Assembly (NCBI RefSeq): GCF_000169095.1
Contig: NZ_AAVU01000016.1
Location: 1 to 64,000 of the forward strand
Reading direction: 5' to 3'
DNA from: Lyngbya sp. PCC 8106
Lineage (GTDB): Bacteria > Cyanobacteriota > Cyanobacteriia > Cyanobacteriales > Microcoleaceae
DNA: 64,000 nt
Position 1 is the first letter of the stretch. Every line of letters begins with the position of its first letter. Below the pieces are notes generated by a model, which was not told where the DNA came from, made no database searches, and was given only the letters and a program-made list of their open reading frames with translations. Both the position numbers and the translations under genes were made by a program. Positions 1 to 8,620 of this stretch are shown here, in pieces.

Positions 1-415
1 TAACACAATCAGGCTTAATAGAAGAAACCCAATTGTTCGATATCTATTCTTTCTTTAAATCGAGGCTTACCGCTACGTTTTCCATTTTATCTCCCTTGAT
101 ATAACGACTAAAAGCTAGATCGACTCGTTTGACCATATCTTGCAAAACATGAGCATGGATGTCTTTATACCAAGGTCGCTCTTGTTTTAATTGAACAAGG
201 GATCTTTTTTGTTTATAGTATTCTGGTTGTTCTCTAGGTTCAGCAATACTACAAACTAAAGGACAAGAATTAACGTAATTTCTGTTGTTTTCCCACCAAT
301 CAAATCTATCAGCTAACAAATAATTGTACTGACACCTTAATTTTTCTAGCCAACTGTTGAGACGACAACGTTGTTCGTAATTAGGTTTTAAACGATATTG
401 GTAAGAAATTATCAT
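1..415 (-). pseudogene. tnpB: tnpB (IS200/IS605 OrfB), frameshifted, runs off left edge
   Basis: The N-terminal part of a TnpB (OrfB) RNA-guided nuclease-type protein is visible, beginning MIISYQYRLKP, the usual start of this family. I prefer the ATG at 415 over the upstream one at 460 because the family begins here. After YIKGDK the frame meets a stop at 44-46. Reading one base back in the A-run near 88-92 instead gives NGKRSGKPRFK, the conserved TnpB continuation. Near the edge a third frame reads SSIKPDC, which also resembles the family. A one-base loss and possibly a second lesion therefore appear to have inactivated the gene. The zinc finger and catalytic region lie outside the window. 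It is divergent from an intact tnpA, the IS605-type arrangement. Confidence 0.8.
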
Positions 416-427
416 GGTAAACCTCGA

Positions 428-457
428 CCTGTTACAATGACTGTAACATAAAACAGG
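428..457. promoter_or_regulatory. nested inverted repeats between divergent tnpB and tnpA
   Basis: The 54-base gap between the two transposase genes holds an inner dyad GTTACA (431-436) / TGTAAC (442-447) and an outer dyad CCTGTT (428-433) / AACAGG (452-457). Its position suggests an operator or transcript-end structure shared by the two divergent genes. The role is inferred. Confidence 0.45.
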
Positions 458-469
458 CACGGTGACAAC

Positions 470-874
470 ATGAAAGATGATTTTGTCTCTAGCGGGAGAG
501 CAATATCAGACTTAAAAGCCCACTTGGTTTTGACAACTAAGTATCGACGTAAAGTGTTTACAGGAGCTATAATAGAGCGACTTCAAACCATCATATGGGA
601 ACGCCGTAAATGGGATTGTCAGATGATTGAAGTTAATGGGGAAACAGACCACATTCATTTGCTTTTCCAATATTACCCACAATTAGAATTACCTAAGTTT
701 GTAGGTAACTTAAAATCTATAACCAGTCGTCGTTTAAGAACTGAATTTCCAGAATTAGCTGATGTTTATAGAAAGTCAGTTTTATGGAATGAATCATATT
801 TTATTGCTAGTTGCGGAGGTGTAACTGTTTCACAATTAAAAGAATATGTTGAGAATCAAAAAACTCCTAATTGA
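470..874 (+). CDS. tnpA: IS200/IS605 family Y1 transposase TnpA
   Basis: At 134 residues this is typical for the single-strand 'peel and paste' Y1 transposases. The HUH motif is seen as DHIHLL (about residues 63-68), and the catalytic tyrosine in VSQLKEYVE near the C-terminus. The start at 470 has GGTGACA upstream. The frame is intact, so it could still mobilise its own ends even though the neighbouring tnpB is broken; TnpB is not required for transposition in this family. The gene is divergent from tnpB with a 54-base gap. Confidence 0.93.
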   Translation: MKDDFVSSGRAISDLKAHLVLTTKYRRKVFTGAIIERLQTIIWERRKWDCQMIEVNGETDHIHLLFQYYPQLELPKFVGNLKSITSRRLRTEFPELADVYRKSVLWNESYFIASCGGVTVSQLKEYVENQKTPN

Positions 875-884
875 CAAAATTTCG

Positions 885-955
885 GACATCGAGTCCTTAA
901 TTTGTCGGGCTATCCTTCCCGACGTTCATCTTCGATAGAACGCGGGGCTGTCGCC
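885..955 (+). mobile_element. likely right end of the IS605-type element
   Basis: Just after tnpA there is a small hairpin GTCGGG (904-909) / CCCGAC (918-923) with an 8-base loop, followed by a short GC-rich tail. Subterminal hairpins are what TnpA recognises at IS200/IS605 ends. The exact cleavage site cannot be fixed from one copy. Confidence 0.5.
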
Positions 956-996
956 ATTAGCTCAACTACAACTCAACTCTAAAAGGAGAAAATCTC

Positions 997-1137
997 ATGG
1001 CTTCTGAAAGCATCAAAATCAATAAAACCATGTCTGGCAGCCACGTTGCAAAAGACTCTAAAGGCAACAAAGGCTTCGGAAAAACTCCAGAAACAGCGAC
1101 TCAAGCGCTGAAAATGGCTCAAGACAAGAAGAAGTAG
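997..1137 (+). CDS. 46-residue basic protein of unknown function
   Basis: A short open frame starts with ATG after an excellent ribosome binding site (AAAAGGAGAA at 981-990) and ends with TAG at 1137. The product is Lys/Ser/Thr-rich with no hydrophobic segment: it starts MASESIKINKT, has a GNKGFGKTPE centre and ends in KKK. The strong RBS, the coding-like composition and a hairpin 20 bases downstream support a real gene. I do not recognise the family. Its place right beside an IS end could mean an abundant small host protein or a passenger; the first seems likelier. Confidence 0.6.
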   Translation: MASESIKINKTMSGSHVAKDSKGNKGFGKTPETATQALKMAQDKKK

Positions 1138-1156
1138 CCGACAAAGTGAGAATCTA

Positions 1157-1176
1157 GCCTGTATTCTACCACAGGC
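1157..1176 (+). terminator. hairpin after the 46-residue gene
   Basis: GCCTGT (1157-1162) pairs with ACAGGC (1171-1176) around an 8-base loop. The following sequence is only moderately T-rich, so this is a probable but weak intrinsic terminator. Confidence 0.45.
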
Positions 1177-1289
1177 CTGATTCTTCTCCTACTCTGATCA
1201 GATGGATGGGGCGAGGATTCTGACTTCTTGCCCACATCCCTATTATGCCAAGGCGTAGCTGTCCAATCAATTTATCAGAAAGATTAAAT

Positions 1290-2543
1290 CTAATCAATAA
1301 TCACCTGATCGCGCTTCAGGAAAAAACTGGCAATAATTATCCCAAAAATCGCCAACAAACCCATCGGATAAAAGGCATAAGTATAGCTTCCAAACCAATC
1401 GCGAATTTGTCCGGCGATCAGCGTTCCCAACAGCGCCCCGACGCCGTAAGCGGTAAACACAATCCCGTAATTTTGGGCGTAATTGTCGGGGTTAAAAAAT
1501 CTCAAAGTTGTTGTCGGTGCGATCGCCAACCATCCCCCCAAACAAAACCAAAATAGACAAAACGCGATCAAATAAGTTGCAACTTGTCCCTCGCCCGCAT
1601 TCACCATCAAAACACAAGCAATCAAAATCAATACATAAGTAGTAATCGCCACATACCGGGGGGAAAAACGGTCGCTCAACCAACCAAACAGGGGCCGACT
1701 CATCCCGTTAAACAGGGCAAATAAAGAAACACTGCTGGCGGCTAATGCCGGATCGATTTGAATAATTTCTTCACCAACCGGGCTAGAAATTCCAATCGCA
1801 CTTAAGCCGACAAAAGTACCAATAGTGTAGCACACCCACAACCCATAAAACGAGCGACTTTTCAACAGATTTGCGGGGTAAATAACCTCTGTTTTAGATA
1901 CCGTTTGAGAGGAGATTGGTTGTTGAGGATGCCAGTCTTTTGGGGGCAATTTTAGGGTGATGGAAATCGCGAGAATAATCACCGTAAACGCGATCCCCAA
2001 AATTAACAAAGTCGGTCTAACACTGTAAGCATCAATCAAAGTTTTTCCCAGAGGGGCGGTAATTAATGGAGACAGTCCAAAACCAATAATGGTTAACCCA
2101 ACTGCCAATCCTTTTCTATCAGGAAACCACCGGGCAACCACCGCCATCGGTACCCCGTAAGTAATACCAACTCCCGTCCCGGCAATTACCCCGTAGGTGA
2201 GAGTCAGGGCTAAAATATTGCTGGCAAAGCTAGAAAGAATGTAGCCCAAACCGACAATAACCCCCCCGATAGCCGTCATTTTTCGGGTGCCTATTTTGGG
2301 GATATAAAACCCGGCGATGGGCATCAAGGTGGCATAAAAAACGAGGGCAATTGTATAAGGTAAAAGACTTTCGGTGGCACCAATATTAAGTTCAGCTTGT
2401 AGGGGTTTTCTAAAGATACTCCAAGCGTAAACCGTCCCCAGACAGAGTAAAACAATTATTCCCAGAGGAATCAGCAACCATCTTCCCTGATCGGGAGGTA
2501 ATCCAAATATTTTTAACTGTGAACTTTGATTTGTGCTAGCCAT
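1290..2543 (-). CDS. MFS transporter, oxalate/formate antiporter (OFA) type
   Basis: A 417-residue inner-membrane protein with about twelve hydrophobic segments. The N-terminal region, GRWLLIPLGIIVLLCLGTVY then AWSIFRKPL, is the hallmark start of OFA-type major facilitator proteins. The inter-helix motif RWFPDRKGLAVGL and the second-half motif RPLFGWLSDRFSPRY are also present. OFA members exchange small carboxylates such as oxalate/formate or take up monocarboxylates; the substrate here cannot be told. It lies 14 bases downstream of yccF on the same strand, so the two may be co-transcribed. Confidence 0.85.
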   Translation of the reverse strand: MASTNQSSQLKIFGLPPDQGRWLLIPLGIIVLLCLGTVYAWSIFRKPLQAELNIGATESLLPYTIALVFYATLMPIAGFYIPKIGTRKMTAIGGVIVGLGYILSSFASNILALTLTYGVIAGTGVGITYGVPMAVVARWFPDRKGLAVGLTIIGFGLSPLITAPLGKTLIDAYSVRPTLLILGIAFTVIILAISITLKLPPKDWHPQQPISSQTVSKTEVIYPANLLKSRSFYGLWVCYTIGTFVGLSAIGISSPVGEEIIQIDPALAASSVSLFALFNGMSRPLFGWLSDRFSPRYVAITTYVLILIACVLMVNAGEGQVATYLIAFCLFWFCLGGWLAIAPTTTLRFFNPDNYAQNYGIVFTAYGVGALLGTLIAGQIRDWFGSYTYAFYPMGLLAIFGIIIASFFLKRDQVIID

Positions 2544-2557
2544 TAATTACAACTCCT

Positions 2558-2926
2558 TTAACGAAATTCTCGCCCGAAGGGGAATAAAGCCATTGGAATT
2601 AGTTTAAAATGTTGTTGAGCAAAGGGAATACCAATAATTGTAATTAATAAAATTAGACCATGAATTAAATGAGAAAGGGCAATTTCCCAGCCAAAAAATA
2701 TTACCCAAATCACATTAAAAATTAGGGTCAATGGACTAGAAAAACTATCTAACACTATATTTTGCTTTCCAAAAGGAGTCATCGTTGCAAAACCGAGTTT
2801 AATCGCTTGTATTCCAAAAGGTATCCCAATAATCGTTAAACAAGTTGCCAGCCCACCGACAATATATCCTAAACCCGAAATAAAACCGCCAAAAATCAAC
2901 CAGATAATATTTCCGATCAAACTCAT
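2558..2926 (-). CDS. yccF: YccF family inner-membrane protein
   Basis: At 122 residues this matches the YccF family. Two similar halves each contain a hydrophobic helix and the repeated motif (TIIGIPFGIQAIKL and TIIGIPFAQQHFKL), an internal duplication typical of the family. Four membrane segments are likely. The molecular function is not established. It precedes the MFS gene with a short gap on the same strand, suggesting an operon. Confidence 0.85.
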   Translation of the reverse strand: MSLIGNIIWLIFGGFISGLGYIVGGLATCLTIIGIPFGIQAIKLGFATMTPFGKQNIVLDSFSSPLTLIFNVIWVIFFGWEIALSHLIHGLILLITIIGIPFAQQHFKLIPMALFPFGREFR

Positions 2927-2962
2927 TTGTTATTCTCCTCAACAAGCAAAATTAACGGCATC

Positions 2963-3583
2963 TTACACCCATTCTCGTAACGTTTGATGCACCACAGCCA
3001 GATGCCACATATAATCCTCTAACGGATATTCAGATGCGGCTTTCATAATAAACTCTTTGGCTAGGGCTTCATTCTCTTGAGCTTCATAATACAATCCTAC
3101 ATAAAGGTGAGCATAAAATTCTCCTTGCTTTCCTAATTTTGTCCCCGTATTGATGACATCTTCGGGCTGACAATTTCCTGCAAAAAGTTCATAAACCTGT
3201 CGCATCACCTTGCGGGGATCATTTCTAACCGATAATAGACAATCTTTCGCCGCTTCATCTCCTAAAAGTTGAGCCATACAAAGATATCGCCAAATCGTTT
3301 CTTCTAAATCTTGTGCATTGACGACTAAATCCAGTTCAAATTGATTCGCTCCGGCTTGAAATTGTCGAGCATAATAGTAAGATAACCCCCGTTGCCACAA
3401 ATAAGGCTGAAGGGTAGGTTCAAGTTTTTCGGCTTGATCAAAATCTTGAATAGATTCTTCGATTTGAGCCAATTTAAAATGAACCATCCCTCGCTGAACA
3501 TAAGCTTTGGGATCAAAGGGTCGAGAAGCAATTTCATCGTTCCAATGAGCCAATTGATTTTGAAGAAAGTCTTGACGATCCAT
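2963..3583 (-). CDS. TPR repeat protein
   Basis: A 206-residue soluble protein. Residues about 15-95 form two or three tetratricopeptide-like helix pairs: PKAYVQRGMVHFKLAQIEES, then a second unit with YLWQRGLSYYYARQFQAGA. The remainder is helical and ends in a third YLWHLAVV-type unit. It has no signal peptide and no enzymatic domain. TPRs mediate protein contacts; the partner is unknown. It lies 37 bases downstream of pfkA on the same strand, so co-transcription is possible. Confidence 0.7.
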   Translation of the reverse strand: MDRQDFLQNQLAHWNDEIASRPFDPKAYVQRGMVHFKLAQIEESIQDFDQAEKLEPTLQPYLWQRGLSYYYARQFQAGANQFELDLVVNAQDLEETIWRYLCMAQLLGDEAAKDCLLSVRNDPRKVMRQVYELFAGNCQPEDVINTGTKLGKQGEFYAHLYVGLYYEAQENEALAKEFIMKAASEYPLEDYMWHLAVVHQTLREWV

Positions 3584-3620
3584 ATAAAAAAACAGTTACG
3601 AGTCACTCAACACCCTAAAC

Positions 3621-4703
3621 TTAGTCTCCCAAACAAATTCCCATACTACGAGCCGTTTTCACCAAAATATCATTGGGATCAATCGCCCGATATTGAGTGA
3701 TCGCCTCAGCAATGGGGACACTATCGACCTCACGATTCTGCCAAATCACCATACGATCATATTTTTCTTCGGCAATTAAATCAACTGCGGCTACCCCAAA
3801 AGCCGAACCAATGACTCGATCTGTCATTGTTGGCGTTCCGCCCCGTTGAACATGACCCAAAACCGTGACTCGCGTTTCCGCCCCACTACAAGCTGCAATT
3901 TGATCCGCTAAATATTGACCAATTCCTCGCAGTCGAGATTCTCCATGAAAGTCTGTAATAGTGAGAGCATCTCCGCTTTCTGTACGAACAGCCTCCGCAA
4001 CGACAATTAAACTATAGTTTTTACCCTGTTTTTGCCGATCGCGAATTCGGTCACAAATCTTTTCCAAACTGTAGGGAATTTCTGGGATTAAAATCACATC
4101 CGCCCCCCCTGCAATTCCTGATCGCAAAGCAATATGTCCGGCATCGCGTCCCATGACTTCCACAATCATTGCCCGACTATGACTGGCTGCTGTAAAATGT
4201 AAGCGATCAATTGCTTCTGTGGCAATCGTGGCTGCGGTGTGATATCCAATTGATAATTCCGTACTACCGACATCATTATCAATGGTTTTAGGAATACCGA
4301 CCAGATTAAGATTTCCTTGTTGGGCAAGTTTTCGCAAGATGGCTAAACTCCCATCTCCACCAATCCCAATTAACGCATCTAGTTGAAGCAGACGATAGCC
4401 TTCTATGATTTCATTGGAGCGATCTTGTATACTTCCATCTGGCATCGGAAAAGCAAATGGATCGCCTTTATTTGTCGTTCCCAAGATCGTTCCGCCATAG
4501 GTCAGAATGGGTTCGACTTTCTCAATGTTTAAATTGATCACATTGGGTGGACGAGACATCAAACCATGAGTAGCTTGACGAATTCCCAACACTTCCCAAC
4601 CGTAAGTTCCCACTGCTCGATAAACGACCGCTCGAATCGCTGCATTCAAGCCTGCACAGTCTCCCCCACTGGTTAAGATGCCGATGCGTTTGTGTTCTTT
4701 CAT
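3621..4703 (-). CDS. pfkA: 6-phosphofructokinase
   Basis: A 360-residue PfkA-type enzyme that phosphorylates fructose 6-phosphate at C1 in glycolysis. The motifs seen are GILTSGGDCAGLNAAIR at the N-terminus, GIGGDGSLAI (nucleotide loop), the catalytic PKTIDND, and MGRDAGHIAL. The Gly in GGDGS combined with Lys in PKTIDND is the mixed signature of 'group III' PFKs, between classic ATP enzymes (PGTIDND) and PPi enzymes (GGDDT). The length fits. The start at 4703 is well placed before GILTSGGD. A TPR gene follows on the same strand. Confidence 0.93.
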   Translation of the reverse strand: MKEHKRIGILTSGGDCAGLNAAIRAVVYRAVGTYGWEVLGIRQATHGLMSRPPNVINLNIEKVEPILTYGGTILGTTNKGDPFAFPMPDGSIQDRSNEIIEGYRLLQLDALIGIGGDGSLAILRKLAQQGNLNLVGIPKTIDNDVGSTELSIGYHTAATIATEAIDRLHFTAASHSRAMIVEVMGRDAGHIALRSGIAGGADVILIPEIPYSLEKICDRIRDRQKQGKNYSLIVVAEAVRTESGDALTITDFHGESRLRGIGQYLADQIAACSGAETRVTVLGHVQRGGTPTMTDRVIGSAFGVAAVDLIAEEKYDRMVIWQNREVDSVPIAEAITQYRAIDPNDILVKTARSMGICLGD

Positions 4704-5041
4704 GGTTCACATCCTGCATTCATTCTATTTTAAGATTAAGTCTTCTTGGTTTCTATACCGCGAAATTTTCTTCTGACTTAATCTTTTGTAGATTAGTATC
4801 CAGTGGTTATAACCCAGCTTTCAGATTTTAACAGCAAATGGTCGTTCTGACGAGGAACTGATTTAAAAGTTTATAATCAATGGGAAATCCGGTAAATCTA
4901 ATACTCTGAATCATTTGATCATCGCTTTATTCAACTTTTTTAAATCAAAGTCAATAAAAAGAGCAGACAAAACCTGATCAATACTGGCTTTATCTGCTGT
5001 TTATTGGTTTTCTGGATTAAGAGGTTAGAGTTGAGTGAATC
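4704..5041. other. intergenic region, 338 bases
   Basis: This holds the pfkA promoter region (no clear boxes recognised) and the terminator of the next gene at 4949-4998. I see no open frame with a credible ribosome binding site. Confidence 0.5.
4949..4998 (-). terminator. intrinsic terminator of the 5042-5491 gene
   Basis: The arms GCAGACAAA (4963-4971) and TTTATCTGC (4989-4997) pair with a single mismatch around a 17-base loop. On the minus strand the hairpin is followed by a T-run (TTTTTATTGA). It lies about 45 bases past the stop codon at 5042. Confidence 0.65.
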
Positions 5042-5491
5042 TTAGAACGGACAGCTTACGGGTGGGAATTGAGTCCCTGCATTGATGCGGTTGTAGCCAT
5101 TCAGGTCAAAAATTACACTCTTATAAACCACTTTTTTTCCTTCTTTTCTACCCCGACGAACGCGCAGAGAACCCGCCACATCCCAAACCACAAAATCTTC
5201 TCCACAATTTCTCAGAATTGCTTCATCAAAAGGTTCAGACAATTCTACCGCAGCACCTGTGATCGTATTACCATTAACTTGACCGCTAATACAAATGCTA
5301 TTGGAACTATTCGCTTGACTCAATTGACCTATAATATTATTTCCTTTCTTCCGGAATAAAAAGATTAAAGATTCAGTTTGAGCCAGTTCTGCGTCAGTAA
5401 TTGGAGTGCTAGCGGTTACATAGCGATAGTTACCATCCGGTAAGCTAGAAACTTTGGTTTGAGTTTGAGTTTTAGGTTGAAATTGTACCAT
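5042..5491 (-). CDS. conserved-looking hypothetical protein
   Basis: The protein is 149 residues from the ATG at 5491 (MVQFQPKTQTQTK). An in-frame ATG at 5581 would add 30 residues of basic, non-signal-like sequence, so I prefer the shorter form; neither start has a convincing ribosome binding site. The body is beta-rich: LPDGNYRYVTAS, LIFLFRKKGNNIIGQL, then GQVNGNTITGAAVEL. This resembles a small beta-barrel with no catalytic motif I recognise. It ends with a paired-cysteine tail (VSCPF). Function unknown. Confidence 0.6.
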   Translation of the reverse strand: MVQFQPKTQTQTKVSSLPDGNYRYVTASTPITDAELAQTESLIFLFRKKGNNIIGQLSQANSSNSICISGQVNGNTITGAAVELSEPFDEAILRNCGEDFVVWDVAGSLRVRRGRKEGKKVVYKSVIFDLNGYNRINAGTQFPPVSCPF

Positions 5492-5613
5492 GGTTAAAGC
5501 TCTTTTTTGGGTTAACTTGTTTACTTCATTACAATCTAACTTCTCAAGTTTCAGGATAACAGTCACTTTTTTGAGTGACATTAGAGTTGGATAGTCTTTA
5601 TGAGCGAATTTTT

Positions 5614-6156
5614 TTAACTTTTAAGACCCGATCTCGCAGACTGTAGTTTTGGCTGTTCGTTAGGATTTTCTTGAATTAATTCGACTTTTAGAGATTTGAA
5701 ATTCTCCCGAATTTCTTCGAGATCATCTTCAGCTTCTACCTCAAATTCAAGATCGCTGCGTAAATTATCCGCCTTTACTAAAACTCGTTCATAGAGAGAA
5801 ACTTTCTTACTCATTGGAACAGAAGCAATCCAACCATTTATAGTTACGGCTAAAGTTCCTAAAGGTGCTACTAATCCTTGTATTTTCTCCTCCTGGGAAG
5901 AACCACAAATAGTCGTTGCTGCGGTTAATACCAGTGCGATTCCAATCGACCAACGATTTAACTGTTTTGCCCTGGTCAACTCTTGTGCTTTTTCAGCTTT
6001 ATAAGTAATAAGTTCCTTAACCAATTTCTCTTTTTTATTGACTAAATTATTACTAATATTCTGATTTGGAAAGGTTTTTTCTAAATGAAGAATAGGAGTA
6101 GAAGACTGAGTTGATTTTTTCGGTTCGGTGTGCTTTTCAACTGAGGTAGACTGCAT
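5614..6156 (-). CDS. two-helix membrane protein with SLATT-like layout
   Basis: A 180-residue protein: a polar N-terminus (about 1-45), a charged helix (about 45-65), two membrane segments (about 68-85 and 95-112, the second GLVAPLGTLAVTINGWI), then Y-E-R-x-L-x-KADNLR and an acidic coiled region. Two adjacent membrane helices followed by a helical 'Y-R/E-x-x-A-x-x-L' stretch is the topology of SLATT/DUF4231-type proteins, which form pores next to nucleotide-sensing defence or stress genes. No nucleotide synthase or nuclease lies beside it here, so the match is topological only. Confidence 0.55.
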   Translation of the reverse strand: MQSTSVEKHTEPKKSTQSSTPILHLEKTFPNQNISNNLVNKKEKLVKELITYKAEKAQELTRAKQLNRWSIGIALVLTAATTICGSSQEEKIQGLVAPLGTLAVTINGWIASVPMSKKVSLYERVLVKADNLRSDLEFEVEAEDDLEEIRENFKSLKVELIQENPNEQPKLQSARSGLKS

Positions 6157-6270
6157 TGGAAATTCCTCCTATATCAATCGCTTAAGGGTTAACTGAACTG
6201 TTATTTCTAATCTAACGTTTGGGTTTATCTGTGAACAGTCGCTTATTTGAGTGAAGTGAGTCGTTACTTC

Positions 6271-7569
6271 CTATACCTGACTTTTTTCAATACTTTGCAT
6301 CGCTAATCGAGCGACACCATAAGCGGCGGCGGTATGTCTCGGCTGAACCATTGGTACTTTGAGATAACGTCCTCGAATTGTGGTCCAAACTGAATTTTTT
6401 GCCCCACCTCCGGCTGTATAAATGTGAGTCAGGGGTGTCGCGCCTAACTCTTGTAGTCGTTGATAACCTTTGGCTTCAATCCGAGCAATACTTTCGAGCA
6501 AACCGTGTAGAAATTCGACTGAATTATCGGGACGAGGTTCAAGACGGGGGAGAAGTTCGGGATCATTAATCGGAAAGCGATCGCCTTTTTTTAATAAGGG
6601 ATAATAATCTAGGGGACTGTTAATATTGGGATTAATGTGCTGACTGAGCGTTTCTAATTCCTTATCGCTAAAAAATGCTCGCAACACCGCCCCTCCTGTG
6701 TTTGACGCACCTCCAGTCAGCCACAAATTCCCGAGGCGATGGCTGTAAACCCCGGAGTGAGCATCATTAACCGGGGTATGGCTGAGAAGCTTTAACACCA
6801 AAGTTGAACCCAAGGATGTCACCGCTTCACCGGGAGAAGTGGCACCACTGGCGAGAAAAGCGGCTATACTATCGGTGGTTCCGGCACAGACAACACATTG
6901 TTTTGGTAAGTTTAATTGTTTTGCTATTTCTGAGGTAATGGGGCTGATTGGGGTTCCCGGTGTAACGACTTTGGGTAATTGTAACTTCAGCGGGTTTGAC
7001 TCACGATTAACTGCATTTGTCAACCAACTTGGGTAACAGAAATCAGTAACATCGTAGCCAAGTTTCAGAGTGTTATGATAGTCGCTAATACCTAGTTTTC
7101 CATGTAGCAAAAACCCTAACCAGTCCGCTTGATGCAGGAAATAAAGGGGCTGAGAAGGGATGTTTAATTCATTGTGATGATGTTGCCACCACAGCAGTTT
7201 TGCTAAACTAGAGGTTGCACTGAGAACGAGATGATTTGTTGGGGCGATCGCTTTGATTTTTTCGATCATTTCTACCCCTCGTCCATCGTTGTAAAGCAAA
7301 GGGGATGTAATCGGTTTTCCCTGTCGATCGCACAACAGCGTGGTTCCTGATGTACCATCAATAGCGATCGCGCCCGTTTGACGACGAAGTTCTACAGGAA
7401 TTTGAACAATTAAATCAAATAAAGTTGTTTGCCAAGCAATAGGCCATTCATTAGGAGAAGAAGATTCTGGAAATTGAGATTCAACCTCTTGATGGATATC
7501 ACCCTTTTGATCGAGGATGGCCAGTCGTGCGCCTGAAGTTCCGAAATCAATTCCGATATAAAAGTTCAT
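6271..7569 (-). CDS. FGGY family carbohydrate kinase (pentulose kinase type)
   Basis: A 432-residue sugar kinase of the actin-like ATPase fold. Seen: the N-terminal phosphate-1 loop IGIDFGTSGARLAI, the central AIDGTSGTTLLCD, CAGTTDSIAAFLASGA, and the C-terminal adenosine motif YTAGGGAKNSVW. It is shorter than typical xylulokinases (about 490-500) and matches the roughly 425-residue cyanobacterial/plant kinases described as D-ribulose or D-xylulose kinases. The likely role is ATP-dependent phosphorylation of a ketopentose feeding the Calvin/pentose phosphate pool. It is monocistronic by spacing. Confidence 0.85.
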   Translation of the reverse strand: MNFYIGIDFGTSGARLAILDQKGDIHQEVESQFPESSSPNEWPIAWQTTLFDLIVQIPVELRRQTGAIAIDGTSGTTLLCDRQGKPITSPLLYNDGRGVEMIEKIKAIAPTNHLVLSATSSLAKLLWWQHHHNELNIPSQPLYFLHQADWLGFLLHGKLGISDYHNTLKLGYDVTDFCYPSWLTNAVNRESNPLKLQLPKVVTPGTPISPITSEIAKQLNLPKQCVVCAGTTDSIAAFLASGATSPGEAVTSLGSTLVLKLLSHTPVNDAHSGVYSHRLGNLWLTGGASNTGGAVLRAFFSDKELETLSQHINPNINSPLDYYPLLKKGDRFPINDPELLPRLEPRPDNSVEFLHGLLESIARIEAKGYQRLQELGATPLTHIYTAGGGAKNSVWTTIRGRYLKVPMVQPRHTAAAYGVARLAMQSIEKSQV

Positions 7570-7797
7570 GCTAATTCAACCTAAAACTATTGTCAATTTG
7601 CGATTTTATAGTATGATTAAGAGTTGGAGATTAATTTTCAAAACAGAGCCTGTATTAACTTTTTATAAAAAGTGTGCAATTTAGGTCTATTAACTCTAGA
7701 CGTTTAGTTCATTTATAGTTATAAAGTAAAAGATACAGGGGAAATCCTCAAGGATTAACCCCTGAGGAAATGCTTCGAGGAGTTTGCAGAGGATTTT

Positions 7798-8481
7798 ATG
7801 GATACACTCGCTTATAATCATTTAGTCTCCGCTTTTGAATCTCCGCGTCAGTCCAATGTTGATGGCAGCTTAGTTCTATTCCGGGGTATGAACTGGAACC
7901 AGATGTCAGGCGCTTGCTTATTACCGATTGTCTCCGTTGCAATTGGTGCAGCTATTTTAAGTGCAGGTAAACCCGCTCAAGCCTCACTGTACTATGGTGA
8001 TTATGGTTCTGACGTTAAAGATGTTCAGCACAAGCTGGCTTATTATGGCTACTTCAGCTATAACGCCACTGGCTACTACGGCAAAGTCACCAAGCACGCG
8101 GTTAAAGCATTTCAACGGGACTACGGTTTACACGTTGATGGTGTAGTTGGCCCGAGTACAGCTTCCGCTATGGGCTTAAAGTGCTATGGTAGCTCCTGCT
8201 ACAAGTCTAGCTCTCACAAGTCCCACTACAGTAAGCACCATTACCAGAAAGCTAGCTACCACAAGAAGTCTCACGGCTCTGGCCTCAGTCATGGTTCTAG
8301 CGGCTACAAAGTGACTAAGTTACAAGATCAGTTAGCTAACTATGGCTACTTCCATGCCAACTCTACGGGCTACTACGGTAAAATCACCAAGCACGCTGTT
8401 AAAGCCTTCCAATATGACTATGGCTTACACGCTGATGGTATTGCTGGCCCGAAAACCCTTCGTGCAATGGGTCTATATTAA
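7798..8481 (+). CDS. secreted protein with two peptidoglycan-binding domains
   Basis: A 227-residue protein. A hydrophobic stretch at about residues 40-60 ends in A-Q-A (GKPAQA), so it is exported with an unusually long n-region; an internal Met at residue 31 may be the true start. It then has two PG_binding_1 modules, about 66-124 and 170-227, each with the pattern DVKDVQHKLAYYGYF ... VKAFQRDYGLHVDGVVGP. A Ser/His/Lys/Tyr-rich linker lies between them. The two modules are near-identical in long stretches, also at DNA level, implying recent duplication. There is no catalytic domain, so it probably anchors or decorates cell-wall peptidoglycan. Confidence 0.85.
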   Translation: MDTLAYNHLVSAFESPRQSNVDGSLVLFRGMNWNQMSGACLLPIVSVAIGAAILSAGKPAQASLYYGDYGSDVKDVQHKLAYYGYFSYNATGYYGKVTKHAVKAFQRDYGLHVDGVVGPSTASAMGLKCYGSSCYKSSSHKSHYSKHHYQKASYHKKSHGSGLSHGSSGYKVTKLQDQLANYGYFHANSTGYYGKITKHAVKAFQYDYGLHADGIAGPKTLRAMGLY

Positions 8482-8533
8482 TTAGTAGGATATTTTTAAA
8501 GAGTTCAACTCTTAACAATTTCCTATAAATTTA

Positions 8534-8577
8534 CCTGCATAACTATTAGGCAGATCTTCGCTTAATAGCCATGCAGG
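8534..8577 (+). terminator. terminator of the peptidoglycan-binding gene
   Basis: CCTGCAT (8534-8540) pairs with ATGCAGG (8571-8577), with an inner CTATTA/TAATAG stem, followed by TTATTTTG. It lies 50 bases after the stop codon. Confidence 0.7.
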
Positions 8578-8620
8578 TTATTTTGAGTTAAAATAAGTTC
8601 TCAAAAACGTTTCACGAGAA

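Noticed and set aside
1245..1556. Open frame on the plus strand over the MFS gene
   Set aside because: It is a shadow of the transporter on the other strand, has no ribosome site and shows no family resemblance.
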